Assembly: GCF_014493765.1 (NCBI RefSeq)
Contig: NZ_JACTVJ010000011.1
Location: 372,001 to 436,000, forward strand
DNA: 64,000 bases
Reading direction: 5' to 3'
From: Streptomyces polyasparticus
GTDB lineage: Bacteria > Actinomycetota > Actinomycetes > Streptomycetales > Streptomycetaceae
Position numbers and translations under genes: made by a program. Positions 40,138-48,040 of this stretch are shown one piece after another (the first letter of the stretch is position 1; each line of letters starts with the position of its first letter). The notes beneath the pieces were generated by a model. The model did not search any database. It had not been told where the DNA came from and saw only the letters and a list, made by a program, of their open reading frames with translations.

Positions 40138-40686
40138 ATGACGAGTGAGCCGGAGCAGCAGATCGGAGTGGGGACCAAGGACGCGTTCCAGCGCCTGTGG
40201 ACGCCCCATCGGATGGCCTATATCCAGGGCGAGAACAAGCCCACGGGGCCGGGCGCCGACGACGGCTGCCCCTTCTGCTCGATCCCGGGCAAGTCCGACG
40301 AGGACGGCCTGGTCGTGGCACGCGGCGAGCAGGTGTACGCGGTGCTCAATCTGTATCCTTACAACGGCGGCCATCTGATGGTCGTGCCCTACCGGCACGT
40401 GGCGGACTACACCGAGCTGACCGGTCCCGAGACCGCCGAGCTGGGCGAGCTCACCAAGCAGGCGATGAGCGCGCTGCGCACCGCTTCGGGTGCGCACGGG
40501 TTCAACATCGGGATGAACCAGGGGACCGTGGCCGGCGCCGGGATCGCGGCCCATCTGCACCAGCACATCGTGCCGCGCTGGGGTGGCGACACCAACTTCA
40601 TGCCGGTGGTCGGGCACACCAAGATCCTGCCGCAACTGCTCGCCGACACCCGCAAGATGCTGGCGGACGCCTGGGTCGTGGGCTGA
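40138..40686 (+). CDS. HIT-family nucleotide hydrolase/phosphorylase
   Basis: A 182-residue histidine-triad protein. The triad HLHQHIVPRW contains the catalytic His; CPFCSIPGKSDED is the N-terminal zinc/Cys motif; LNLYPYNGGHLMVVPYRH is the core fold. Actinobacterial members of this length are annotated as Ap4A phosphorylase-like, acting on dinucleoside polyphosphates. The start ATG 40138 appears leaderless. A repeat GGTCGTGGGCTGA spans the stop. In S. coelicolor I recall it between thrS and the PIM genes. Confidence 0.92.
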   Translation: MTSEPEQQIGVGTKDAFQRLWTPHRMAYIQGENKPTGPGADDGCPFCSIPGKSDEDGLVVARGEQVYAVLNLYPYNGGHLMVVPYRHVADYTELTGPETAELGELTKQAMSALRTASGAHGFNIGMNQGTVAGAGIAAHLHQHIVPRWGGDTNFMPVVGHTKILPQLLADTRKMLADAWVVG

Positions 40687-40709
40687 TCTCCGTCTCGGTC
40701 GTGGGCTGA
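40674..40709. repeat. Direct repeat across the stop of the HIT gene
   Basis: GGTCGTGGGCTGA occurs at 40674-40686, where the TGA is the stop codon, and at 40697-40709, period 23. Confidence 0.85.
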
Positions 40710-40721
40710 ACGGCATGAGAG

Positions 40722-40752
40722 GCGGGCCCGGTTGCCGATGCGCCGGGCCCGC
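40722..40752. terminator. Bidirectional terminator after HIT gene
   Basis: GCGGGCCCGG (40722-40731) pairs perfectly with CCGGGCCCGC (40743-40752), loop 11 bases, between convergent genes. Confidence 0.75.
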
Positions 40753-40760
40753 ACCCATGA

Positions 40761-42437
40761 TCACGCGTCGTACACATCCGCCTTGCGCGGCGTCGGGTCC
40801 TGGACCAGGCCGCTGAGGATGAGCGAGCGGTTGTCCCAGCGCTCGGTGTCCACGCCGTTCTCCTTGAGGACCTTGAGCGTGGCGGCGTGCACCACCCGCA
40901 GCACCGGTGTCGCCGTGCGCAGGGCGTCGTCGGCCATGAAGCGGTGCCGCCAGGGCTTGTCGGCCCAGGCGTGCCGCAGTCCGAAGGGCTCGGGCAGGAC
41001 CAGCTTGCCGCCGAGGAAGTCGAGGATCGGCGGATACCAGGTGAAGGGCGCGCGGGCCGCGAGCCGCACCACCTCGGAGGCGCTCACGAGCGGCTGGCTG
41101 ACCTCCTTGACCTCCCAGAACCTGATGGTCTTGGCGACTTCCTTGACCTTGGGCTTCGGCTTCGTGGTGAACAGGGAGTGGACGGGGCCCAGCGCATGGC
41201 CGGTGACTTCGACCCGGAGCGTGTGGTGGAGGACCGTCACAGTGATCAGCATGGTGATCACCAACTGGCCGTCCCACAGCCGGAACTGCACACCCAGGTA
41301 GTGGCGGTCACCGCTGCCGAACTGCTGCTCATTGCAGATCCGCTGTATCTCGTGGCCCTTGATCTGATACGCCTCGACATCCGTGCCCTTGGGGCGCGCG
41401 ACCTCCTTGGCGTTCTCGCCGACGGGCGTGACGATCCAGTGGCGTATCGAAGGGGTGGGGAAGCCGCCCGTGTGCAGCGGGCCGCGCTCCAGGAGCCGCA
41501 GCTGGTCGTGGACCGCGCGGATGACGTCCCAGCTGCGGAAGGGGTGGATCTCCGCGTCCGGGTCGCGTGCGGTCAGCTCCTCGGCGAGCTGCCAGCTGCC
41601 CCACCGCGTGCCCATGCCGAGGATGCCCTTGGGGCCCGCATAGAACACCGAGTTGGACTGCTGCTCGGCGGTGAGCCGGGCCAGGCCCTGGCGCAGCCGC
41701 TCGGCCGCCGTCTCGTTGGGGTTGGTGGGCACCGCCTCGGGGATCTTCGCGCCGATGCCGCCGCCGGCGAGCAGGCTCTCCCAGCGCAGGCGCAGATCCT
41801 TGGCGGTGCGCTCGCAGATCTGCTTGGCGAGCAGCCAGCCGATCACCGGGGCCACGATCATGGCGCGCAGATAGATGCCGGCGAGGCCGGTGAACGGCAG
41901 CCGGATCAGGAAGAGCAGCAGCAGACCGCCGCCGGCGACGAGGATCGCCGTGGACAGGGCCTGGGTGCGCTTGTCCTTCTGGTCGCCGATCCACTTGCGG
42001 GCCTGGAAGATCAGCAGCCAGATCAGCAGGCCGGGCAGGAAGAGGACCCCGAACACGCCCATCACCACGGTGAGTTGGGCGTCCCGCTGCTTGCGGATCC
42101 CGGTCGCGGCGAGGCAGTGCTCGACCACGGCCTGCGGCTCGGTGCCGAACGACTGGATCAGCGGCTTGCGCGCACCGCCGAGCGTGCGCACCTGCACGGC
42201 GCGTGAGAAGGCCTCGCCCAGGTCCGGCTTGAAGAGCGACAACTTGCCCTTCTTTATCTCGGACTTGTGCCACTCGCTGTTGGCCTTGAGTATCTCGTCG
42301 ACCTCGGTGTCCCGGTACGCGGCCGAGGCCAGGGCATGCGTCGCCGCGGTCTCGCCCGCGGCGCCCGAAAGCGGCACCTGGGCACCCGGCCTGAAATCGA
42401 AGCCCGAATCGAAATCGTTCGCCACTGCCGCCCCCAT
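40761..42437 (-). CDS. Hypothetical membrane protein
   Basis: A protein of about 558 residues that I cannot assign to a family. The N-terminal 120 residues look soluble. Three or four hydrophobic segments lie in the next 120 residues (VVMGVFGVLFLPGLLIWLLI, ILVAGGGLLLLFLIRLPF, GIYLRAMIVAPVIGWLLA). The rest is soluble, with a further hydrophobic strand (LVITMLITVTVLHHTL). I start it at ATG 42437, with GGAG about 13 bases upstream; a longer in-frame start exists at 42602. No catalytic motif is evident. Possibly a structural or stress-related membrane protein. Confidence 0.7.
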   Translation of the reverse strand: MGAAVANDFDSGFDFRPGAQVPLSGAAGETAATHALASAAYRDTEVDEILKANSEWHKSEIKKGKLSLFKPDLGEAFSRAVQVRTLGGARKPLIQSFGTEPQAVVEHCLAATGIRKQRDAQLTVVMGVFGVLFLPGLLIWLLIFQARKWIGDQKDKRTQALSTAILVAGGGLLLLFLIRLPFTGLAGIYLRAMIVAPVIGWLLAKQICERTAKDLRLRWESLLAGGGIGAKIPEAVPTNPNETAAERLRQGLARLTAEQQSNSVFYAGPKGILGMGTRWGSWQLAEELTARDPDAEIHPFRSWDVIRAVHDQLRLLERGPLHTGGFPTPSIRHWIVTPVGENAKEVARPKGTDVEAYQIKGHEIQRICNEQQFGSGDRHYLGVQFRLWDGQLVITMLITVTVLHHTLRVEVTGHALGPVHSLFTTKPKPKVKEVAKTIRFWEVKEVSQPLVSASEVVRLAARAPFTWYPPILDFLGGKLVLPEPFGLRHAWADKPWRHRFMADDALRTATPVLRVVHAATLKVLKENGVDTERWDNRSLILSGLVQDPTPRKADVYDA

Positions 42438-42616
42438 CGCCGCAACGTCGCTCCTGCGGCCTTTCCCGACTTCCGTACCCGGCACACCTTTTGGCTGGCT
42501 CTCAGCCCGCGGCCCGGGGGCCGGATGCGCAGATCGACAATGTATCGGGCGGCAGCGAGAGGCGTCCGGGCCTGTGGAAAACCGGTCGGGAAGGTTATCC
42601 ACAGGCCCCGCATGCG

Positions 42617-44824
42617 CTAGCTCGAACTCCCCGCCTCCTCCCGCAACTTGGCGGCCTGCTGCGGCGGCATCGGCTCATGCCGCGCATAGCGCCTGCTGAA
42701 GCGTCCGGTGCCGTGCGAGAGCGAGCGCAGATCGACCGCGTACCGTCCGATCTCGATCTCCGGCACCTCGGCCCGTACGAGCGTGCGCCCGCCCGGCGAC
42801 TGTTCGGTGCCGATCACGCGGCCGCGCCGCCCGGAAAGATCGCTCATCACGGCGCCCACATAGTCGTCCGCGACCAGGATCTGCACCTCGCTGACCGGCT
42901 CCAGGAGATGGATCGTCATCCCCGAGGCCGCCTCGCGCAGCGCAAGGGCGCCCGCCGTCTGGAACGCGGCGTCGGAGGAGTCCACCGAGTGCGCCTTGCC
43001 GTCGAGCAGCGTGACGCGCACGTCCACCAGCGGATACCCCAGCGCGACGCCGCGCGTGGCCTGTGCCCGTACACCCTTCTCGACCGACGGGATGAACTGC
43101 CGCGGCACCGCACCGCCGACGACCTTGTCGACGAACTCGATACCCGCGCCGCCCGGCAGCGGCTCCACCTCGATCTCGCAGATCGCGAACTGGCCGTGCC
43201 CGCCGGACTGCTTCACATGCCGGCCGCGCGCCGCCGCCTTGCCCGCGAACGTCTCGCGCAGCGACACCTTGTGCGGGACGACGTCGACCTGCACCCCGAA
43301 CCGGTTGCGCAGGCGCTCCAGAGCCACATCGGCATGGGCCTCGCCCAGGCACCACAGGACCACCTGATGGGTGTCCTGGTTCTGCTCAAGCCGCATCGTC
43401 GGATCCTCGGCGACCAGCCGCGACAGGCCCTGCGAGAGCTTGTCCTCGTCCGGCTTGCTGTGCGCCTGGATGGCCAGCGGCAGCAGCGGGTCGGGCATGG
43501 TCCACGGCCGCATCAGGAGCGGATCGTCCTTGGCGGACAGCGTGTCCCCGGTCTCGGCCCGGCTCAGCTTCGCCACACAGGCCAGGTCTCCCGCGATGGC
43601 CTTGGTGAGGGTGCGCTGCTGCTTGCCGAACGGTGAGGACAGGGCCCCGATCCGCTCGTCCACGTCGTGGTCCTCGTGTCCGCGGTCGGCCAGACCGTGG
43701 CCCGACACATGCACGGTCTCGTCCGGACGCAAGGTCCCCGAGAAGATCCGTACGAGAGAAATCCGCCCCACGTACGGATCTGAGGAGGTCTTCACGACCT
43801 CGGCGACCAGCGGTCCCTCCGGATCGCACGCGGCCACCTCGCGCGGTGCGCCGGACGGGGTGGTGACCTCGGGTGCCGGGCGTTCCAGGGGAGTGGGAAA
43901 GCCGCCCGTGATCAGTTCGAGGAGTTCCACCGTGCCCAGGCCCTGCTTGGAGCCCTCGGCGGCGGGCGCCGCGGCGAGCACCGGGTGGAAGATGCCGCGG
44001 GCCACCGCGGTCTCCAGATCGCCCACGAGGGTCTTGAAGTCCAGTTCCTCGCCGCCCAGATAGCGGTCCATGAGGGACTCGTCCTCGCTCTCGGCGATGA
44101 TCCCCTCGATGAGCCGGTTGCGGGCCTCCTCGATCAGCGGCAGCTCCTCGCCGGACGGCGGGCGCTCCTTGCGCTCGCCGGAGGAGTAGTCGAAGACCTT
44201 CTGCGAGAGCAGCCCGATCAGACCGTGCACCGGCGCGTGCCCGTCGGCCCCTGCCTCGCCGTGCAGCGGCAGGTACAGCGGCAGTACGGCATCGGGGTCG
44301 TCCCCGCCGAAGGTCTCGGCGCAGGCCCGGGTCATCTGCTCGAAGTCGGCCCGTGCCGCTTCCAGGTGCGTGACCACGATGGCCCGCGGCATGCCGACCG
44401 CCGCGCACTCGTCCCACACCATGCGGGTGGCGCCCGAGATGCCCTCTGTGCCCTCGGCCGCCGAGACAACGAAAAGGGCCGCGTCCGCTGCTCGCAGACC
44501 GGCCCGCAGTTCCCCGACGAAATCCGCGTATCCCGGAGTGTCGAGGAGGTTGATCTTGATCCCGCCCCATTCGACGGGGACGAGGGACAGCTGGACCGAG
44601 CGTTGCTGGCGATGCTCGATCTCGTCGTAGTCGGAGACGGTGCCGCCGTCCTCCACACGGCCCGCCCTGTTCACCGCCCCCGCGGTGAGTGCGAGGGCCT
44701 CCACCAGAGTCGTCTTGCCGCAGCCGCTGTGGCCGACCAGCACCACATTCCGTACGGACGCGGGATGGTCGGCCGTCAGAGCCCTGCCGGCGGCCCCAGG
44801 GTGTGCATTTGCCTTGTCGCCCAT
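42617..44824 (-). CDS. Elongation factor G-like protein (EF-G2)
   Basis: A 735-residue translational GTPase resembling EF-G. G1 is GHSGCGKTT (residues 31-39) and G3 is DTPG (95-98). The canonical G4 NKxD is replaced by THLE at about 152-155, a feature of the EF-G2 group, so guanine specificity and turnover may differ. Domains II to V are present, including GGHGQFAICEIEVEPL (domain IV start) and the C-terminal VRAEVPEIEIGRYAVDLRSL. Its function is not settled; ribosome-dependent GTPase activity without translocation has been reported for related factors. The start is ATG 44824, with GGGAGG 9 bases upstream. Confidence 0.9.
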   Translation of the reverse strand: MGDKANAHPGAAGRALTADHPASVRNVVLVGHSGCGKTTLVEALALTAGAVNRAGRVEDGGTVSDYDEIEHRQQRSVQLSLVPVEWGGIKINLLDTPGYADFVGELRAGLRAADAALFVVSAAEGTEGISGATRMVWDECAAVGMPRAIVVTHLEAARADFEQMTRACAETFGGDDPDAVLPLYLPLHGEAGADGHAPVHGLIGLLSQKVFDYSSGERKERPPSGEELPLIEEARNRLIEGIIAESEDESLMDRYLGGEELDFKTLVGDLETAVARGIFHPVLAAAPAAEGSKQGLGTVELLELITGGFPTPLERPAPEVTTPSGAPREVAACDPEGPLVAEVVKTSSDPYVGRISLVRIFSGTLRPDETVHVSGHGLADRGHEDHDVDERIGALSSPFGKQQRTLTKAIAGDLACVAKLSRAETGDTLSAKDDPLLMRPWTMPDPLLPLAIQAHSKPDEDKLSQGLSRLVAEDPTMRLEQNQDTHQVVLWCLGEAHADVALERLRNRFGVQVDVVPHKVSLRETFAGKAAARGRHVKQSGGHGQFAICEIEVEPLPGGAGIEFVDKVVGGAVPRQFIPSVEKGVRAQATRGVALGYPLVDVRVTLLDGKAHSVDSSDAAFQTAGALALREAASGMTIHLLEPVSEVQILVADDYVGAVMSDLSGRRGRVIGTEQSPGGRTLVRAEVPEIEIGRYAVDLRSLSHGTGRFSRRYARHEPMPPQQAAKLREEAGSSS

Positions 44825-45154
44825 GCCTTGCCTCCCGGTTTCATGCGCGGTGAGGAGTAGGGCGCGGACACGCGGAAACCGCGTGCTGGGATCAGGCTCG
44901 AAATGGGCCGGCGGCTTCGGCGACGCCCGCGGTCATTCGAGCTTTCCACTCAGGTCCCTCCCCGTCCATACGTCGTACGGGATCGCCCGGCCGCACGTAC
45001 GGGATCGCCCGCCCGCGCGTACGGGATCGCCCGGCTGCACCCGCGGACAGGGGCTGAGCGGGTGGACCCGACTGCTCCGTGGCTACGATGGGCCCGCCGG
45101 TGGCCGCTGGGGCCGCGCGGCCCGCCACCCCCCTTGGGAAGAGGCTCGAAGGCC
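44825..45154. other. Divergent intergenic region EF-G2 / pgsA
   Basis: About 330 bases with no gene. It contains a 22-base repeat in three copies (44974-45039) and, near pgsA, GTGGAC (45062-45067) and TACGAT (45084-45089), a plausible promoter for the PIM operon. The EF-G2 promoter was not resolved. Confidence 0.5.
44974..45039. repeat. 22-base tandem repeat, three copies
   Basis: Units at 44974-44995, 44996-45017 and 45018-45039 share CGTACGGGATCGCCCG and vary only in the last six bases. They lie in the divergent EF-G2/pgsA region and could be a multi-site operator or a replication-slippage product. Confidence 0.9.
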
Positions 45155-45871
45155 ATGCTGAACAAGTACGCGCGTGCGTTCTTCACGCGTGTTCTCACGC
45201 CGTTCGCCGCGTTTCTGCTCCGCCGGGGGGTCAGCCCCGACGCGGTCACCCTGATCGGGACGGCCGGTGTGGTGGCGGGTGCGCTGTACTTCTTCCCGCG
45301 CGGGGAGTTCTTCTGGGGCACCATCGTCATCACCCTGTTCGTGTTCTCCGACCTCGTGGACGGGAACATGGCGCGCCAGGCCGGGATCTCCAGCCGCTGG
45401 GGCGCCTTCCTCGACTCGACGCTGGACCGGGTCGCCGACGGAGCGATCTTCGGCGGCTTCGCGCTCTGGTACGCGGGCAAGGGCGACGACAACATCCTGT
45501 GCGCGGTCGCCATCTTCTGTCTGGCGAGCGGCCAGGTCGTCTCGTACACGAAGGCACGTGGCGAATCGATCGGCCTGCCCGTCGCGGTGAACGGTCTGAT
45601 CGAGCGCGCCGAGCGCCTGGTGATCTCGCTGGTCGCGGCCGGTCTCGCGGGCCTGCACACGTTCGGGGTGCCCGGTATCGACGTCCTGCTGCCGATCGCG
45701 CTGTGGATCGTGGCCGTGGGCTCCCTGGTCACCCTTGGCCAGCGGGTCGTGACGGTGCGCCGGGAGTCGGCCGAGGCGGACGCGGAAGCCGCTGCCGCCG
45801 CAGCCGCCACGGAGCAGGGGAGCGCGGCGACCGACAACGAGAGTGCGGCACGGGGGAGCGAGACGGCCTGA
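45155..45871 (+). CDS. pgsA: Phosphatidylinositol phosphate synthase (CDP-alcohol phosphatidyltransferase)
   Basis: A 238-residue membrane enzyme that transfers phosphatidyl from CDP-diacylglycerol to inositol 1-phosphate. The CDP-alcohol motif D-x2-DG-x2-AR-x8-G-x3-D-x3-D is fully present as DLVDGNMARQAGISS followed by RWGAFLDSTLD. About six membrane helices are predicted; the C-terminal tail is Ala/Glu-rich. It is the first gene of an operon with the PIM acyltransferase and pimA, which fixes its role as the inositol-lipid enzyme rather than phosphatidylglycerophosphate synthase. The stop overlaps the next ATG (TGATG). Confidence 0.92.
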   Translation: MLNKYARAFFTRVLTPFAAFLLRRGVSPDAVTLIGTAGVVAGALYFFPRGEFFWGTIVITLFVFSDLVDGNMARQAGISSRWGAFLDSTLDRVADGAIFGGFALWYAGKGDDNILCAVAIFCLASGQVVSYTKARGESIGLPVAVNGLIERAERLVISLVAAGLAGLHTFGVPGIDVLLPIALWIVAVGSLVTLGQRVVTVRRESAEADAEAAAAAAATEQGSAATDNESAARGSETA

Positions 45872-46800
45872 TGAGCAAGACAACGGAGAAGCTGACGGAC
45901 GCGCTGTACGGACTCGGCTGGGGGACGGTCAAGAAGCTCCCCGAGCCGGTCGCGGTCCGCCTCGGCCGGACCATCGCCGACATCGCGTGGAAGAAGCGCG
46001 GCAAGGGCGTGCAGCGTCTGGAGGCCAACTACGCACGGGTCGTTCCTGACGCGAGCCCCGAGCGGCTCGCGGAGCTGTCCAAGGCGGGCATGCGCTCGTA
46101 CATGCGCTACTGGATGGAGTCCTTCCGGCTGCCGGCCTGGTCCGAGGACCGCATCCGCAAGGGCCTGGTCATCAAGGACGTCCACCGCCTGACCGACGCC
46201 CTCGCCTCCGACAAGGGCGTGGTCCTCGCGCTGCCGCACCTGGCCAACTGGGATCTGGCCGGCGCCTGGCTCACCACCGAGATGAAGACGCCGTTCACCA
46301 CGGTGCAGGAACGGCTCAAGCCGGAATCCCTGTACGACCGGTTCGTGGCGTACCGCAGCAGCCTCGGCATGGAGGTCCTGCCGCACACCGGAGGGTCCGC
46401 CTTCGGGATCCTCGCCCGGCGCCTGCGCGCGGGGGGTGCGGTGTGCCTGGTGGCGGACCGTGATCTGTCCTCCTCCGGTGTCGAGGTGAAGTTCTTCGGC
46501 GAGACCACCCGGATGCCCGCGGGCCCCGCGATGCTGGCCCAGCAGACGGGGGCGGTGCTGCTTCCGGTCACCCTTTGGTACGACGACACCTCGGTGATGA
46601 AGGGCCGTATCCACGCGCCCGTCGAAATCCCCGAGACAGGTACCCGGCCCGAGAAGACGTCCTCGATGACGCAGGCCCTGGCGGACGCCTTCGCCACGGG
46701 CATCGCCGATCACCCGGAGGACTGGCACATGCTGCAGCGGCTGTGGCTCGCGGACCTTGATCCCGAAAAGGCCCCACGCCCCCAGAAGGGGACGCAGTGA
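45871..46800 (+). CDS. Phosphatidylinositol mannoside acyltransferase (HtrB/LpxL-like)
   Basis: A 309-residue acyltransferase of the lysophospholipid/LpxL type. The HxxxxD-type motif is HLANWD, and VADRDLSSSGVEVKFFGE corresponds to the second block. It should acylate the mannose of phosphatidylinositol mannosides (PIM1/PIM2) at the inner membrane face. The operon context, between pgsA and pimA with overlaps at both ends, supports this. Mycobacterial orthologues are the best-studied; streptomycetes make related PIMs. Confidence 0.9.
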   Translation: MSKTTEKLTDALYGLGWGTVKKLPEPVAVRLGRTIADIAWKKRGKGVQRLEANYARVVPDASPERLAELSKAGMRSYMRYWMESFRLPAWSEDRIRKGLVIKDVHRLTDALASDKGVVLALPHLANWDLAGAWLTTEMKTPFTTVQERLKPESLYDRFVAYRSSLGMEVLPHTGGSAFGILARRLRAGGAVCLVADRDLSSSGVEVKFFGETTRMPAGPAMLAQQTGAVLLPVTLWYDDTSVMKGRIHAPVEIPETGTRPEKTSSMTQALADAFATGIADHPEDWHMLQRLWLADLDPEKAPRPQKGTQ

Positions 46801-47960
46801 AGATCGGCATCGTCTGCCCGTACTCCTGGGACGTGCCGGGCGGCGTCCAGTTCCACATCCGCGACCTCGCCGAGCACCTGATCCGGCTCGGCCACGAGGT
46901 GTCCGTGCTCGCCCCGGCCGACGACGACACCCCGCTGCCGCCGTACGTGGTGTCGGCGGGCCGCGCCGTTCCCGTGCCGTACAACGGGTCGGTCGCGCGT
47001 CTGAGCTTCGGGTTCCTCTCGGCGGCGCGCGTACGGCGCTGGCTGCACGACGGCACCTTCGACGTGATCCACATCCATGAGCCGGCCTCGCCCTCGCTGG
47101 GTCTGCTGACCTGCTGGGCCGCGCAGGGCCCGATCGTCGCCACCTTCCACACCTCGACCGCACGGTCGCGGGCGATGGTCGCCGCGTATCCGATCCTGCA
47201 GCACGCCCTGGAGAAGATCAGCGCGCGGATCGCGGTCAGCGAGTACGCGCGCCGCACGTTGGTCGAGCACCTCGGCGGCGACGCCGTGGTCATCCCCAAC
47301 GGTGTCGACGTGGACTTCTTCGCGCGGGCCGAGCCCAAGGCCGAATGGCAGGGGAACACCCTCGGCTTCATCGGCCGGATCGACGAGCCCCGCAAGGGAC
47401 TTCCCGTCCTGATGAAGGCGCTGCCGAAGATCCTCGCGGAGCGCCCCGAGACCCGGCTGCTCGTCGCGGGCCGCGGCGACGAGGAGGAAGCCGTCGCGTC
47501 GCTGCCCTCCGAGATGCGCTCGCGCGTCGAGTTCCTCGGCATGGTCAGCGACGAGGACAAGGCGCGGCTCCTGCGCAGTGTCGATGTGTACGTGGCACCC
47601 AACACCGGCGGCGAGAGCTTCGGCATCATCCTCGTCGAGGCCCTGTCCGCGGGCGCACCCGTGCTCGCCTCGGACCTGGACGCGTTCGCCCAGGTACTCG
47701 ACCAAGGCGCGGCCGGCGACCTGTTCGCGAACGAGGACGCCGACGACCTGGCCGCCTCCGCCCTGCGCCTGCTCGGCGACGCCGACCGCCGCGCGGGGCT
47801 CAGCGAACGGGGCAGCGCCCATGTGCGCCGCTTCGACTGGTCGACGGTCGGCGCGGACATTCTGGCCGTGTACGAGACGGTGACGGACGGCACGACCTCG
47901 GTCGCGGCGGACGAACGGGCCACGGGGCTGCGGGCGCGGTTCGCGCGGGCGCGGGACTGA
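46797..47960 (+). CDS. pimA: Phosphatidylinositol alpha-mannosyltransferase (GT4, PimA)
   Basis: A 387-residue GT-B glycosyltransferase that transfers mannose from GDP-mannose to phosphatidylinositol. The N-terminal GVQFHIRDLAEHLIRLGHEV and the glycine-rich start IVCPYSWDVPGG match PimA. The GT4 signature GESFGIILVEALSAGAPVLA contains the EX7E motif near the C-terminus. The GTG overlaps the upstream stop (GTGA). A 14-base tandem repeat, four copies, starts in the last codons and runs past the stop. Confidence 0.94.
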   Translation: MKIGIVCPYSWDVPGGVQFHIRDLAEHLIRLGHEVSVLAPADDDTPLPPYVVSAGRAVPVPYNGSVARLSFGFLSAARVRRWLHDGTFDVIHIHEPASPSLGLLTCWAAQGPIVATFHTSTARSRAMVAAYPILQHALEKISARIAVSEYARRTLVEHLGGDAVVIPNGVDVDFFARAEPKAEWQGNTLGFIGRIDEPRKGLPVLMKALPKILAERPETRLLVAGRGDEEEAVASLPSEMRSRVEFLGMVSDEDKARLLRSVDVYVAPNTGGESFGIILVEALSAGAPVLASDLDAFAQVLDQGAAGDLFANEDADDLAASALRLLGDADRRAGLSERGSAHVRRFDWSTVGADILAVYETVTDGTTSVAADERATGLRARFARARD

Positions 47961-48004
47961 GGGCGGTGGGCTGAGGGCGCGGGACCGAGAGCCCAGGACC
48001 GACC
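47949..48004. repeat. 14-base tandem repeat, four copies, spanning the pimA stop
   Basis: Units start at 47949, 47963, 47977 and 47991. The first holds the pimA TGA (47958-47960). Cores are GCGCGGGACTGAGG, GCGGTGGGCTGAGG, GCGCGGGACCGAGA and GCCCAGGACCGACC. Confidence 0.85.
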
Positions 48005-48040
48005 GCTCGCGAACGAGGGGCCGGTCCTCCCCGGACCCGT

